64,000 nucleotides of DNA from Segatella copri (GTDB taxonomy: Bacteria; Bacteroidota; Bacteroidia; Bacteroidales; Bacteroidaceae): the NCBI RefSeq assembly GCF_019127135.1, contig NZ_JAHOEA010000016.1, positions 1-64,000 of the forward strand. The letters run 5' to 3'. A program made the position numbers and the translations under genes. The notes beneath the pieces were generated by a model that worked only from the letters and a program-made list of their open reading frames with translations, was not told where the DNA came from and ran no database searches. Positions within the stretch are counted from its first letter, which is position 1. Every line of letters begins with the position of its first letter. Positions 1 to 8,566 of this stretch are shown in pieces.

Positions 1-150
1 CTTGCTTTCAATTTGCCGAGTGCAGCTTTTCTTCTGCAAAGATACGACTTTTCCTCATAACTTCCAAGGTTTTAGGAAAAAAATGTTGAGAGGGGGATAA
101 AGAAAAAATAGGCGACTCCCGGATTGGAGGAGAGTCGTCTATTCTATGAG
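1..150 (-). repeat. Left copy of duplicated terminator-promoter segment
   Basis: The first 76 or so bases match positions 430-505 with about two substitutions, an offset of 429 bp. Similarity continues more weakly through a hairpin. Read on the minus strand, the segment holds a terminator (142-108) followed by a promoter with TATCTTTG at 44-37, which would drive a gene lying beyond the left edge of the window. Confidence 0.85.
108..142 (-). terminator. Terminator of the small unknown gene
   Basis: Arms at 108-118 and 132-142 form an 11-bp stem with one G-T pair. On the minus strand it is followed by a T-rich run (plus strand AGAAAAAATA). It is the counterpart of the hairpin at 541-572, and two paired bases differ between the two copies in a way that keeps the stem. 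Confidence 0.8.
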
Positions 151-169
151 TTTTTAACCAAATCAAATG

Positions 170-370
170 CTAGTGCGTACATACTGCCTCCTTTACTGGT
201 TCAAATAAGTCTTTATATCCAAAGAAGATGTTCCCATCTGCGGTTTTTGCGGAGATGACAATTCCTACGAAAGGATTGTTCTCAACTTCAATCACTTCGC
301 CCTGTGTCCAGTCTTTGGCATGTGTCAAGTCTGGAGATATTAATACTTTGTCGCCTGTTCTCATAATCAT
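170..370 (-). CDS. Small conserved-looking protein of unknown function
   Basis: Encodes about 66 residues starting MIMRTGDKV. A start at 364 (MRTGDKV) is equally possible, and a longer in-frame start at 424 would lie inside the presumed leader. The protein is hydrophilic with no signal peptide or membrane segment. Alternating short hydrophobic stretches (KVLISPDL, GEVIEVE, FVGIVISAK, NIFFGYKDLF) suggest a small beta-barrel of the SH3-like kind. That is an impression of fold only; I recognise no family. It has its own promoter (473-466) and terminator (142-108), so it is monocistronic. The terminator-promoter segment upstream recurs downstream, so the gene beyond the left edge may be a paralogue. 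Confidence 0.6.
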   Translation of the reverse strand: MIMRTGDKVLISPDLTHAKDWTQGEVIEVENNPFVGIVISAKTADGNIFFGYKDLFEPVKEAVCTH

Positions 371-465
371 AAAAATATAAATGTTGTATTTATTCGGTGC
401 AAAGAAAATGCAAACGAGCGCCAAGAAAACTTGCTTTCAATTTGCCGAGTGCAGCTTTTCTTCTG

Positions 466-497
466 CAAAGATACGACTTTTCCTCGTAACTTCCAAG
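466..497 (-). promoter_or_regulatory. Promoter of the small unknown gene
   Basis: On the minus strand TATCTTTG lies at 473-466, matching the Bacteroidota -7 consensus TAnnTTTG. A CTTG resembling the -33 TTTG lies 20 bp upstream (497-494). The leader would be roughly 90 nt. Confidence 0.7.
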
Positions 498-540
498 GTT
501 TTAGGGAAAAAATACTTGAAAAGGATGGGGAGAAAGAAAA

Positions 541-572
541 ATAGGCGGCTCCCGGAATTGAGAGCCGCCTAT
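541..572 (-). terminator. Terminator of the susCDEF operon
   Basis: An 11-bp perfect stem (541-551 with 562-572) begins 23 bp beyond the susF stop. On the minus strand it is followed by a T-rich tail (plus strand AAAGAAAAAT). Confidence 0.85.
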
Positions 573-594
573 AATGTATTATTAAAATAAATGT

Positions 595-2067
595 TTATTC
601 TGCAACAGCAATGATAGCATACTCGAGAGTAATATCATTGAAGAAGATGCGGTATTTGCCAGCAGCAATCTTAATATCCTTACTGCCTCCGCTTGTAATC
701 AACTTACCAGTTGAAGAGAATTTCTGACCCTCTGCAAAGCCCCAGTTGGCTGCATCGTTCCACTCATGGTTAGCACGGATCTTGAAGCTACCTTCAGGGA
801 TGGTTTTTTCAATAAACCAGTTGTGAGGAGTAACCTCTGTCATGTCAACATCATTGTCCCAATCGCCACCAACACCGATAAGACCAACTTTCTCGTATGC
901 TGTAGGATTCTGGTTCTCGAGCTTTGTCCATTTGTAAGTCATGGTAGAGAAATCTGCAGTAAAGGTATAGAATGCACCTTTTTCAGGGCAAATGATGGCA
1001 CCAGCATTATTGTCAGCTTTTAAGCTACCTGTTGGAGTATTGGCGTCAGCCATTGTTGCACTACCATAAGCATTTTCCCATTTTCCGAAATCGCTACCAA
1101 GCATAATCTTTAGATTTGCATCGCCATTCCACTTAGTAGTATAGCTCTGAACCATAGGAGTTTCTGCATACATGAGACAAGTCTTGTATTCAGGTTTATC
1201 AGCTTTCCAGTCCTGCAATGCACCTACAAGGTAATATTCTGGTGCAATCTGCTTGATGGTATAAGTGTAGTCCATCATGTTGATTGTCATCTGATACATA
1301 CCTGCCTTGGCAATCTTACCAGCGCCAGCCTTATTACCCTTAGAGTTGGTAGTAAGAAGTTTACCGCTCATAGCGTTATCTCCATCTTGTTCAATACCAA
1401 CAACACCCTTAGGAGCATTTTCTACAGCCCAAATGTTACCAGCATCTACATTTCCCTGTGGAATTATCTTCCAGCATTGATTGTCCTTAGTTGTTGTAAA
1501 CATAAGGGTGAATACAGGATCCTCATAAACGTCTACATCAGAGTGAGCAAATTTCAATTTGGTATCCAAACCCCATCCGGTCAAGTCACCTACGAGGTAG
1601 TAAGCTGCATCTATGAATGGAGCCTCTGGAACAGCCTTTACCTGGAATTTTGCAGATGTAGCCATCTTTGCGGCTGTTGAACCATTGCTTAGCCATGCGT
1701 CAAGAGTGGCATCAAGGTCGCGCTCTGTTGGGCGCTTGCCAAACTTACCTGTGATGTAATTTACCAAGTCAGCTTTTGCCATGTTACCATTAGCATCAAT
1801 GTCGAATGACTGACCATCGAAATTAATCTTGAAACTAGGCGTGTAAGTATCTTTGGTAGAAGTAGGAGCAACAATGCTCGCTACTTTTACCTTATCTCCT
1901 GTAACATCTGCCAAGTTGATGACACCTTCTGGAGTAACGCTACCGTTTCCAAATGATACAGCTTCCTCCTCAGGATTGCTCTGTGGGTTACCCCAATCTG
2001 TGTAGTCCTCGGTACAAGATACCATAGACATCAGCAGGGTCATTCCCAATAATATTTTCTTAATCAT
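595..2067 (-). CDS. susF: SusF-like starch-binding surface lipoprotein
   Basis: A 490-residue lipoprotein: signal peptide with lipobox Cys18 followed by TED, an acidic run typical of Bacteroidota surface lipoproteins. After an N-terminal beta domain, three repeated beta-sandwich modules can be seen. They start near YYLVGDLTGWG (about 155), YYLVGALQDW (about 278) and VGLIGVGGDWDND (about 393), each with the W/aromatic pattern of SusE/SusF starch-binding modules. Bacteroides thetaiotaomicron SusF is of similar length (about 485 residues) and also has three such modules. It should hold starch at the outer surface without hydrolysing it. It is the last gene of susC-D-E-F, 22 bp after susE, and ends at a strong terminator. 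Confidence 0.85.
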   Translation of the reverse strand: MIKKILLGMTLLMSMVSCTEDYTDWGNPQSNPEEEAVSFGNGSVTPEGVINLADVTGDKVKVASIVAPTSTKDTYTPSFKINFDGQSFDIDANGNMAKADLVNYITGKFGKRPTERDLDATLDAWLSNGSTAAKMATSAKFQVKAVPEAPFIDAAYYLVGDLTGWGLDTKLKFAHSDVDVYEDPVFTLMFTTTKDNQCWKIIPQGNVDAGNIWAVENAPKGVVGIEQDGDNAMSGKLLTTNSKGNKAGAGKIAKAGMYQMTINMMDYTYTIKQIAPEYYLVGALQDWKADKPEYKTCLMYAETPMVQSYTTKWNGDANLKIMLGSDFGKWENAYGSATMADANTPTGSLKADNNAGAIICPEKGAFYTFTADFSTMTYKWTKLENQNPTAYEKVGLIGVGGDWDNDVDMTEVTPHNWFIEKTIPEGSFKIRANHEWNDAANWGFAEGQKFSSTGKLITSGGSKDIKIAAGKYRIFFNDITLEYAIIAVAE

Positions 2068-2089
2068 AATTGTCTATACTTTAAGTGAT

Positions 2090-3349
2090 TTACAATTTAA
2101 CGATGCTGAATGCACCTGTGATGTCGTTGAATGAGATGACATACTTGCCTTCTGCCAAGCCGAGGTTAGAGTTACCACCTGTACCACATTTACCATACAT
2201 GTTGATAGCGCCATCTTCTGCGCCATATCCCCAGCTTGTATCCCAAGATCCTGCAATCTTGAACTTGAACTGTGCAGTCTCGCCAGCAGGAACTTCCATT
2301 ACGTAGTACCAAGCATGGTTCTCAACGCCCTCAGTATTGTAAGGAAGCATTGGAGTATCTGCCCAATCGTTGAATGAGCCAGCAATCTGGATAGTACCAT
2401 AATCCTTCACTGTACCCTCGTATTCTTTCATTGTAGCAGTATTGTCTGCAGTGTTAATTGTGATTGTGAAGTAACCTGCTTTTGGAGCTACGATGTGACC
2501 ACTTTCGCCCTCAGTAGCACGATATACTATTGTGCCCGCAGTGTTGCCCTTGGAATTCATACTGTGAGTCCAATCGAAGTCTGACTGAATCTTGAAACCT
2601 GCTCCATCAACGTCTCCATTGTCCTTGTAATCACCCGTAATGAAGTAGTTTGTGTATTCTACCTCGCCTGCACCAGTCTTCTTGTCGTAAGAGTAGTTAG
2701 GCTTCAGGAACATAGGGAAAGCTTTTACGCCAATATCTTCCTTCTTATCGCCCCAATTGCCTCCGAACATGTTACCTACAAGATACCACATGATAGGAGT
2801 AGCATCCTTCAACTCTATGTAGTAAGGCTTTACGTTAAGCTTTACTGAGTTTGATGCGATAGGGTTCAGATGATTTGTGCCTTCCAGAATGAAAGCGTTC
2901 ATACGAACGTACACCTCCTGCTCAGCAGGAACATTGTCTTCTTTCCATTTCAGAATCTTCACCAAAGCTTTGTCAACTTCTTCAGCAGAGGCTGAAATAT
3001 CACATCTCTGTGTGGTATTGCTAAGAACAGCGTAGTCTGGCACCTTTTCGCCACTTTCGTCTGCCGCAGCTTCGTCAGTAGAAACTGTGAAAGAGTTAGT
3101 AGGAGAAACCTGTATCTCGTATGTTACATTGATTGGAGCATTGTCTGCTGTGTACTTAGGCTGTGACCATGTAAGGCCTAATTCTGTAGAATGCGCCAAG
3201 TCAATAGTAGAATTTACATATTCTGGAGTATTCAACTTGAACTCCGTAGGCTGAATCAGCGTTGGGTTTGAGTCGTTGTCATCCGAACATGATGCGAATA
3301 AGCTGATGATGCCGATAAGCAGAGCACCAATTATATATTTATTCTTCAT
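2090..3349 (-). CDS. susE: SusE-like starch-binding surface lipoprotein
   Basis: A 419-residue lipoprotein: lipobox Cys21 followed by SDDND, a strong surface-export signal. Residues of about 30-170 form an N-terminal fibronectin-like SusE domain (TWSQPKYTADNAPINVTYEIQVS). Two carbohydrate-binding modules follow, beginning near MWYLVGNMFGGNWG (about 187) and TIQIAGSFNDWAD (about 322). That is one module fewer than SusF, as in the Bacteroides pair. It binds starch at the cell surface next to SusC/SusD. It lies 31 bp downstream of susD in the same operon. Confidence 0.87.
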   Translation of the reverse strand: MKNKYIIGALLIGIISLFASCSDDNDSNPTLIQPTEFKLNTPEYVNSTIDLAHSTELGLTWSQPKYTADNAPINVTYEIQVSPTNSFTVSTDEAAADESGEKVPDYAVLSNTTQRCDISASAEEVDKALVKILKWKEDNVPAEQEVYVRMNAFILEGTNHLNPIASNSVKLNVKPYYIELKDATPIMWYLVGNMFGGNWGDKKEDIGVKAFPMFLKPNYSYDKKTGAGEVEYTNYFITGDYKDNGDVDGAGFKIQSDFDWTHSMNSKGNTAGTIVYRATEGESGHIVAPKAGYFTITINTADNTATMKEYEGTVKDYGTIQIAGSFNDWADTPMLPYNTEGVENHAWYYVMEVPAGETAQFKFKIAGSWDTSWGYGAEDGAINMYGKCGTGGNSNLGLAEGKYVISFNDITGAFSIVKL

Positions 3350-3380
3350 ATTGTGTTTTCTTTTATAATTCTATTATACT

Positions 3381-5114
3381 TTAGTTTTGAACCTCGTTGT
3401 ATCCATCAATCTGTGTCAAGTTCTTGTTAGAACGAACCTCTGAAGATGGGAGAGGATATACATTATAGGTCTTGGTGAAGGTTGTACCATTAGTACTACC
3501 ACCCTTAAGTTCCCATTTGTATGTAGCCTGAGTTCCACCAAACTGATTGAAACGAATCAAGTCGGTACGGCGCAGACCTTCGCAATACAACTCACGGGCA
3601 CGCTCATCGAGCACGTCGTTAAGAGTATAAGAAGCACGTACGGCTGCGTGGGCACGATTGCGGAGAGCGTCGATATAACCCTTAGCCTTAGCCGAACCCT
3701 CGCCATTGATGTGCATCTCTGCCTCTGCTGCATTGAGGTAAGCCTCAGCTACACGGAAGAGGAAGAAGTCTATATCTACGTTATAGCTGTCGTGAGGAGT
3801 ACCACCATTAGAATAGTTGTTATTCCATTTTGGTGTTGCAATACCCTTGACGAACTTATCGTTAGCACCAATCTCCAAAGTACGATCGCCGTCACTGTTG
3901 CCCTTACCCCAAAGGATAGCACGGTCGTCAACGTTCATAGCACGGATTTCGGAAGCTGACTTGTTTACAACAACTTTTGGATCGGTGAAGAACTTCTCTA
4001 CGAATTGTGGACGAACACGCATACCTGACCATGTGTTGGCAGTAGTGGCAGCATCCTTACCTGTAACAGTCTGCATCGTAGCATCCCAAAGAGCTGCTAC
4101 ATAGAACATAGAACCACCCCATCCCTGAGTCTTTTCTCCATCTTGCATCAATGGGAGAAGAGCCTCGCAGCTTGCACCATTTGAACCATTGTCGCCCATG
4201 AAGAGCAGGTCGTATGGCTTGTAGCCATTAGCCTTTGCCTCATTAGACATCTTGCTGTCATCGAAGAGCTTATAGTCTGAATTGATAACCTTCTCGGCAT
4301 ATTCGAGAGCCTTATCCCAATATTGATTGTTCTGACCATCGTTATTGAGGTATGTACCAGCATTGAGGTACAGACGGCTTAAGAGCAACCAGCATGTGCC
4401 TTTGTCAATGCGACCATAGTCTGGGTCGCTGTCAGTCTCAGGCTTTGCTGCCAGCAAGTCTGGCTCTGCTGCCAGCAATTCGTCCTTTACCCAGTTGAAC
4501 AGGAATTCACGGCCCATCTGAAGAAGCTCTGCGCGAGTGTAGCTCTTGCCTTCCTCAAAATTAGAGTTGTAAGAGTGAGCCTGACGCGGTGTCTCTGCAG
4601 AAATCTTGTCAATGAATGTCGGGTCTCCGAAGAAGTCGAGCATCAAGAAATAGCTGTAGGCACGAAGTACACGTACCTCTGCATACTTAGTTTTATCCTC
4701 TTTGGCTGCGTCGAGGCTCAAGAAATGATTCTCGTAAGAGATGTTCGACATCAGACGATAGTAGAGGTTCTTCAGAGTAGCATTACCCGGATCGAACTTA
4801 TTGTAGGCAACATCTGCGATACCGCCATCCGACCACCAGCAGACAGCTTCGTCGGTAGGTACCTCGTTGAAGTTGAACAGGTTGCGTAGAAGGGTTGACT
4901 TACCATTGTCGTCGATAGTGAAATCGGCATTACCGTCATTACCCTCCATGATAAGACCAGCATAGCACTTGCTGTATAAGCCCATAATATTAGGATTGGC
5001 ATCAACAGTAGGGTCAATGTTTCCCTTGTTCAAGTCATCCATGCAAGAGCTCAAGCTTGCTGAAAGCAGAAGAGCTGCTGCTGGGGCAATTATTTTGAAT
5101 TTATTGAGTTTCAT
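3381..5114 (-). CDS. susD: SusD-like starch-binding lipoprotein
   Basis: A 577-residue SusD/RagB family lipoprotein with lipobox LSSC (Cys24) followed by MDD. Family hallmarks are the TPR-rich helical body, the segment AEVRVLRAYSYFLMLDFFGDP (about 145-165), and the C-terminal block ERARELYCEGLRRTDLIRF with a final YPLPSSE. SusD caps the SusC barrel and binds oligosaccharides as they enter. The four-gene order susC-D-E-F and the neighbouring starch enzymes make starch or maltodextrin the likely ligand. The gap to susC is 21 bp. Confidence 0.95.
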   Translation of the reverse strand: MKLNKFKIIAPAAALLLSASLSSCMDDLNKGNIDPTVDANPNIMGLYSKCYAGLIMEGNDGNADFTIDDNGKSTLLRNLFNFNEVPTDEAVCWWSDGGIADVAYNKFDPGNATLKNLYYRLMSNISYENHFLSLDAAKEDKTKYAEVRVLRAYSYFLMLDFFGDPTFIDKISAETPRQAHSYNSNFEEGKSYTRAELLQMGREFLFNWVKDELLAAEPDLLAAKPETDSDPDYGRIDKGTCWLLLSRLYLNAGTYLNNDGQNNQYWDKALEYAEKVINSDYKLFDDSKMSNEAKANGYKPYDLLFMGDNGSNGASCEALLPLMQDGEKTQGWGGSMFYVAALWDATMQTVTGKDAATTANTWSGMRVRPQFVEKFFTDPKVVVNKSASEIRAMNVDDRAILWGKGNSDGDRTLEIGANDKFVKGIATPKWNNNYSNGGTPHDSYNVDIDFFLFRVAEAYLNAAEAEMHINGEGSAKAKGYIDALRNRAHAAVRASYTLNDVLDERARELYCEGLRRTDLIRFNQFGGTQATYKWELKGGSTNGTTFTKTYNVYPLPSSEVRSNKNLTQIDGYNEVQN

Positions 5115-5135
5115 ATCGAAATCTATTTTAAAATG

Positions 5136-8100
5136 TTAGAAGTTAAGGTTCAGACCGAGCAGGAATGTGCGGCAACGAGGATAGATGTTGTCGTCCTTAC
5201 CTGATGTTACTTCAGGGTCGATACCTTTATACTTGGTGATAGTAAATACGTTAGAGCATGAGGCGTAGATACGGCCAGAGATGCCCTTGTAGTTGCCACC
5301 CTTCAGCAGATTGTTGAAGTTATAGCCCAGTGTGATGTTGTCGCACTTCAAGAAGCTACCATTCTGAACGAAGTAGTCAGTAAGAGGATAGTTGTATGAA
5401 GTCCAGCCCAAATTTACAATATCCTTTGTGCTGTTTTTGTAATATCCCTTAGCACTACAAATTTCTTTCGTATTTATTGCACCCTCAGCGTATCCATTGT
5501 AGAGATAGTTTCCGAAGCTTGCACGGAAATTACTGCCGAGATCCCAGTTCTTGTATGCAACCTTGAAGCTGAAACCGCCTGTCCAAGGAGCCACGATATT
5601 CTTATAGAAGTATCTGTCGTTCTCGTCAATTGTACCATCGCCATTACGATCTACGTAGCAACCCATGATTGGACGTCCGCTCTCATCGTAAACCTGCTGG
5701 TAAACCAAGAATGAGTTGGCTGGCTTTCCTACCTTATGATAGGTGATAGCCTGGTCCTGACCTACCTTCATTCCTGCCTCCATCAAATCACGACCGCCTG
5801 CAAGTTCGGTAATCTCGTTCTTGTTGTAAGCAGCGTTGACGCTCAATTCTACAAACCAGTCCTTGGTCTGGATAGGACGACCTGTGATAGCTACCTCAAA
5901 GCCCTTGTTTTCCAATGTACCTGCATTCATCAAGAGCGCATTGTCAAAGTTCTGACCTGCAGCGATGGTTGTTGTGCTGAGCAAGTCGGTTGTCTTGCGG
6001 ATATAACCATCAAGGTTGATGGTGAGTCTCTGGTCGAACATACCATAGTCGAGACCTACGTTCCATGTAGTAGTCGTCTCCCAAGTCAATTCGTCATTGT
6101 ATGCCAATGGACGGTAGAGCAAACCTGGGTTGTTGGCAATACCACCGATTGGATAGAGGAAGTGATTACTTGTACTCTTCTTATAGGTAGCGGTGTAGTA
6201 CTCTTTACCTGTATCCTGCTGACCGGTCTTACCCCAACCAAGTCGGAGTTTCAAGTCGCTGATAGCATCAACATCTTTCAGGAATTTTTCGTCTTTGATA
6301 CGCCATGCGAAGGCTGCTGATGGGAAGAAACCCCAACGGTGTCCGTCTGCAAAGCGGCTTGAACCATCATAACGGGCAGTGAATGTAAGGAGGTAACGAT
6401 CCAACAGAGAATAGTTGGCACGTCCATACCAGCTCACGAGGTAAGTCTGTCCCTTCCAGTTGCTTGTATCGTAAGACTTCACGGTTCCTGCAAGAGCTTC
6501 GCCCTTGTCGTTCTTACCTTCGTAGGTAGATGGATACATAGACTTGCTCCACTGGTCTCCCCAATATTTCATGTGGCTATACTCATAACCAGCCATGATG
6601 TCGAAGTGGTTAGCCTTGTTGAAGTCCTTGGTGTACTGAGCATAGGCAGTAGCTACAACGTTATACTTCTTCTCCTTATTTTCGCTGTTGCCACCATAGT
6701 AGAATCCGTATGTAGATTGTGGATTGTTGGTGTTGTACTCTCCACCAGTGCTATATTCTCCAGCTATGTTGGCGTGAAGATGAAGGTCTTCGAAACCATG
6801 TATCTTATAGTCTGCCTCTACATTACCCAAGAGAATATGCGCACTCTTGTAGAAATCGTAGTTTTCAACTTTTTCTACAGGGTTTGTAGGAGCATCGTCG
6901 TTACGGTTATATGGGAATGTTGGGTCATATGAGGTAGTAGGTAATGCCCACTGCCAATAGCCACCCCAGTTCTTGAATTTCTCGTCGCTGCTCTTTACAG
7001 GGCGAGTAGGATCCATAGAGACAGCTGCACCTACTGCATCCTGTCCACCTGGATTTGTTTTTGAGTAAGAATACTTACCGTTGATGTTCAGGTTGAGGTG
7101 CTTGTCGAGCAATGAAGGATTGATGTTGAAGCCTGCGGTAACGCGCTTATAGTCAGAACCCTTCAAGATACCTTCCTGACCAGTGTAGCCTACGCTGACA
7201 CGATATGGCATAGACCAAGACTGCTTGCTGATGCCACCTGTTAAACTTACATTATGCTCATGGCTGACAGCTGCACGGTAAATCTCGTCCTGCCAGTCGG
7301 TATCGTATGTGCCGGCAGAATAATCTGGAGTTCCATCTTCATTGAACTTCTTCCAGCCTAAACCTTTGTAGGCAGAAGAATCTTCACCATAATAGTTCTT
7401 GATGAAGTCTGTATATTCGGAAGCATTCATCACATCCATCTTCTTGGCAACAGTACTTACTGAAAGTGTACCATTGTAAGAAACCTGTGGCTTCTGACCG
7501 CTACGACCCTTCTTGGTGGTAATGATGATGACACCATTAGAACCACGGGAACCATAGATGGCTGTAGCTGAAGCATCCTTCAATACGGTGAAGCTCTCGA
7601 TATCGTTAGGATTGACAAGAGAAAGAGGGTTGTTAACACCCTTTGTATTATTGTTATCCATAGGCATACCATCGATAACAATCAATGGGTTGTTGCTCGC
7701 AGTAAGAGAAGCACCACCACGGATACGAATCTGTGCACCATCACCAGGAGCACCCGTTGATGAGTTTACATTTACACCGGCAATTTTACCCTGGATCATA
7801 TCCTGTGCGGAAGTAATGATACCATGGTTCTTCTCATCAGGCTTGATAGCTGTAACGGAACCTGTCAAGTCGTTCTTCTTTGCCACACCGTAGCCGATGA
7901 CAACGACTTCGTTCAAAGACTTAGAGTCATCTTCCAAGGTAATGTTCATGTTACTAGATGCCTTCACAGTCTGTGGTGTCATACCCAGATAGGTGAATGT
8001 AATCTTGGCACCTGGCGCTGCATCAACTGAGAAGTTACCATCCATGTCGGTAATGCCCACTGCCTTACCGTTAACTGTAATGGTAGCACCCATGATAGGC

Positions 8101-8228
8101 TCACCAGAAGCATCCTTCACATGTCCCTTAATTGCATTACTCTGCGCAAAGGAACTCACCGTCAGAAGCAGACCGCTTGCTAGGGTCAACGCTCTGAGAG
8201 GCAATTTAATTTTTACCTGCTTCATCAT
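5136..8228 (-). CDS. susC: SusC-like TonB-dependent starch/maltodextrin importer
   Basis: A 1030-residue outer-membrane receptor. A signal peptide ends near SSFAQS (about 30). A carboxypeptidase-regulatory-like domain follows (about 33-95, IKGHVKDASGEPIMGATI). Next are the TonB-box region LNEVVVIGYG (about 105), the plug domain with IRIRGGASL, and a 22-strand barrel ending in RTFLLGLNLNF with terminal Phe. With SusD it forms the TonB-driven import complex. Start Met1 is followed at once by Met2, and either could be used. It is the first gene of the operon, with a leader of about 175 nt and a promoter 53 bp from the LacI-type operator shared with the divergent regulator gene. Confidence 0.95.
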   Translation of the reverse strand: MMKQVKIKLPLRALTLASGLLLTVSSFAQSNAIKGHVKDASGEPIMGATITVNGKAVGITDMDGNFSVDAAPGAKITFTYLGMTPQTVKASSNMNITLEDDSKSLNEVVVIGYGVAKKNDLTGSVTAIKPDEKNHGIITSAQDMIQGKIAGVNVNSSTGAPGDGAQIRIRGGASLTASNNPLIVIDGMPMDNNNTKGVNNPLSLVNPNDIESFTVLKDASATAIYGSRGSNGVIIITTKKGRSGQKPQVSYNGTLSVSTVAKKMDVMNASEYTDFIKNYYGEDSSAYKGLGWKKFNEDGTPDYSAGTYDTDWQDEIYRAAVSHEHNVSLTGGISKQSWSMPYRVSVGYTGQEGILKGSDYKRVTAGFNINPSLLDKHLNLNINGKYSYSKTNPGGQDAVGAAVSMDPTRPVKSSDEKFKNWGGYWQWALPTTSYDPTFPYNRNDDAPTNPVEKVENYDFYKSAHILLGNVEADYKIHGFEDLHLHANIAGEYSTGGEYNTNNPQSTYGFYYGGNSENKEKKYNVVATAYAQYTKDFNKANHFDIMAGYEYSHMKYWGDQWSKSMYPSTYEGKNDKGEALAGTVKSYDTSNWKGQTYLVSWYGRANYSLLDRYLLTFTARYDGSSRFADGHRWGFFPSAAFAWRIKDEKFLKDVDAISDLKLRLGWGKTGQQDTGKEYYTATYKKSTSNHFLYPIGGIANNPGLLYRPLAYNDELTWETTTTWNVGLDYGMFDQRLTINLDGYIRKTTDLLSTTTIAAGQNFDNALLMNAGTLENKGFEVAITGRPIQTKDWFVELSVNAAYNKNEITELAGGRDLMEAGMKVGQDQAITYHKVGKPANSFLVYQQVYDESGRPIMGCYVDRNGDGTIDENDRYFYKNIVAPWTGGFSFKVAYKNWDLGSNFRASFGNYLYNGYAEGAINTKEICSAKGYYKNSTKDIVNLGWTSYNYPLTDYFVQNGSFLKCDNITLGYNFNNLLKGGNYKGISGRIYASCSNVFTITKYKGIDPEVTSGKDDNIYPRCRTFLLGLNLNF

Positions 8229-8411
8229 TTGCTTGATTTTTAAGTTAATGTATTATATTTATTTACTTTTTCTTCTTTTCTTCTTGGCTTAAGTTGTTGT
8301 CGTTCCTACTCAAAATGCCGTTCTGGCTCTTGTTTAGTCTTTCTGGCATCTTACTTATATTATATAAGGTAGGAATGGGGCGTTTGCCCATAAACTTGTC
8401 GTTTCTGTGTG
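8229..8411 (-). other. Long structured leader of susC
   Basis: The untranslated stretch between the susC promoter and ATG is about 175 nt. It contains a perfect 15-bp inverted repeat (8354-8368) and a 7-bp pair TTCCTAC/GTAGGAA (8303-8309 and 8369-8375) that could enclose a larger stem. I see no known riboswitch. Confidence 0.45.
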
Positions 8412-8419
8412 CAAAATTA
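8412..8419 (-). promoter_or_regulatory. susC promoter -7 element
   Basis: On the minus strand TAATTTTG lies at 8419-8412. No TTTG is visible at the -33 distance, which suggests activator dependence. The LacI-type palindrome starts 53 bp upstream. Confidence 0.7.
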
Positions 8420-8472
8420 AGTTCTTTTCTCTAATGTTGTACTATTTTTGTGTTAATTCCGTTATTTATTTT

Positions 8473-8488
8473 GTGCAAACGTTTGCAC
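8473..8488. promoter_or_regulatory. LacI-family operator between susC and lacI
   Basis: Perfect 16-bp palindrome GTGCAAACGTTTGCAC with the central CG typical of LacI/GalR-family operators. Exactly 53 bp separate it from TAATTTTG of susC on one side and from TAATTTTG of the regulator gene on the other. The same motif occurs at 10998-11013 and 13820-13835. Confidence 0.9.
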
Positions 8489-8515
8489 TGAAATTACTTG
8501 ATTTAGGTCAAGATT

Positions 8516-8549
8516 TTTGAACTGATATTGAGGATATTTCGTAATTTTG
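8516..8549 (+). promoter_or_regulatory. Promoter of the LacI-family regulator gene
   Basis: TTTG at 8516-8519 and TAATTTTG at 8542-8549 with 22 bp between them. Transcription would start near 8555, which rules out the in-frame ATG at 8528 and supports the ATG at 8567. Confidence 0.75.
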
Positions 8550-8566
8550 CAGCAGATCTAAAAACA

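Larger units (their letters stand above)
430..580 (-). repeat. Right copy of duplicated terminator-promoter segment
   Basis: This is the partner of the copy at 1-150. On the minus strand it contains the susF terminator (572-541) and then the promoter of the small gene. Near identity is limited to the promoter half (430-505); the terminator half has diverged but keeps its structure. Confidence 0.85.

Noticed and set aside
381..590. Plus-strand open frame of 69 residues in the duplicated segment
   Set aside because: It overlaps the promoter and terminator of minus-strand genes and is not preserved in the left copy.
8528..8566. Upstream ATG of the LacI-family gene
   Set aside because: It lies within the promoter (TAATTTTG at 8542-8549), and the 13 extra residues do not match the family's N terminus.
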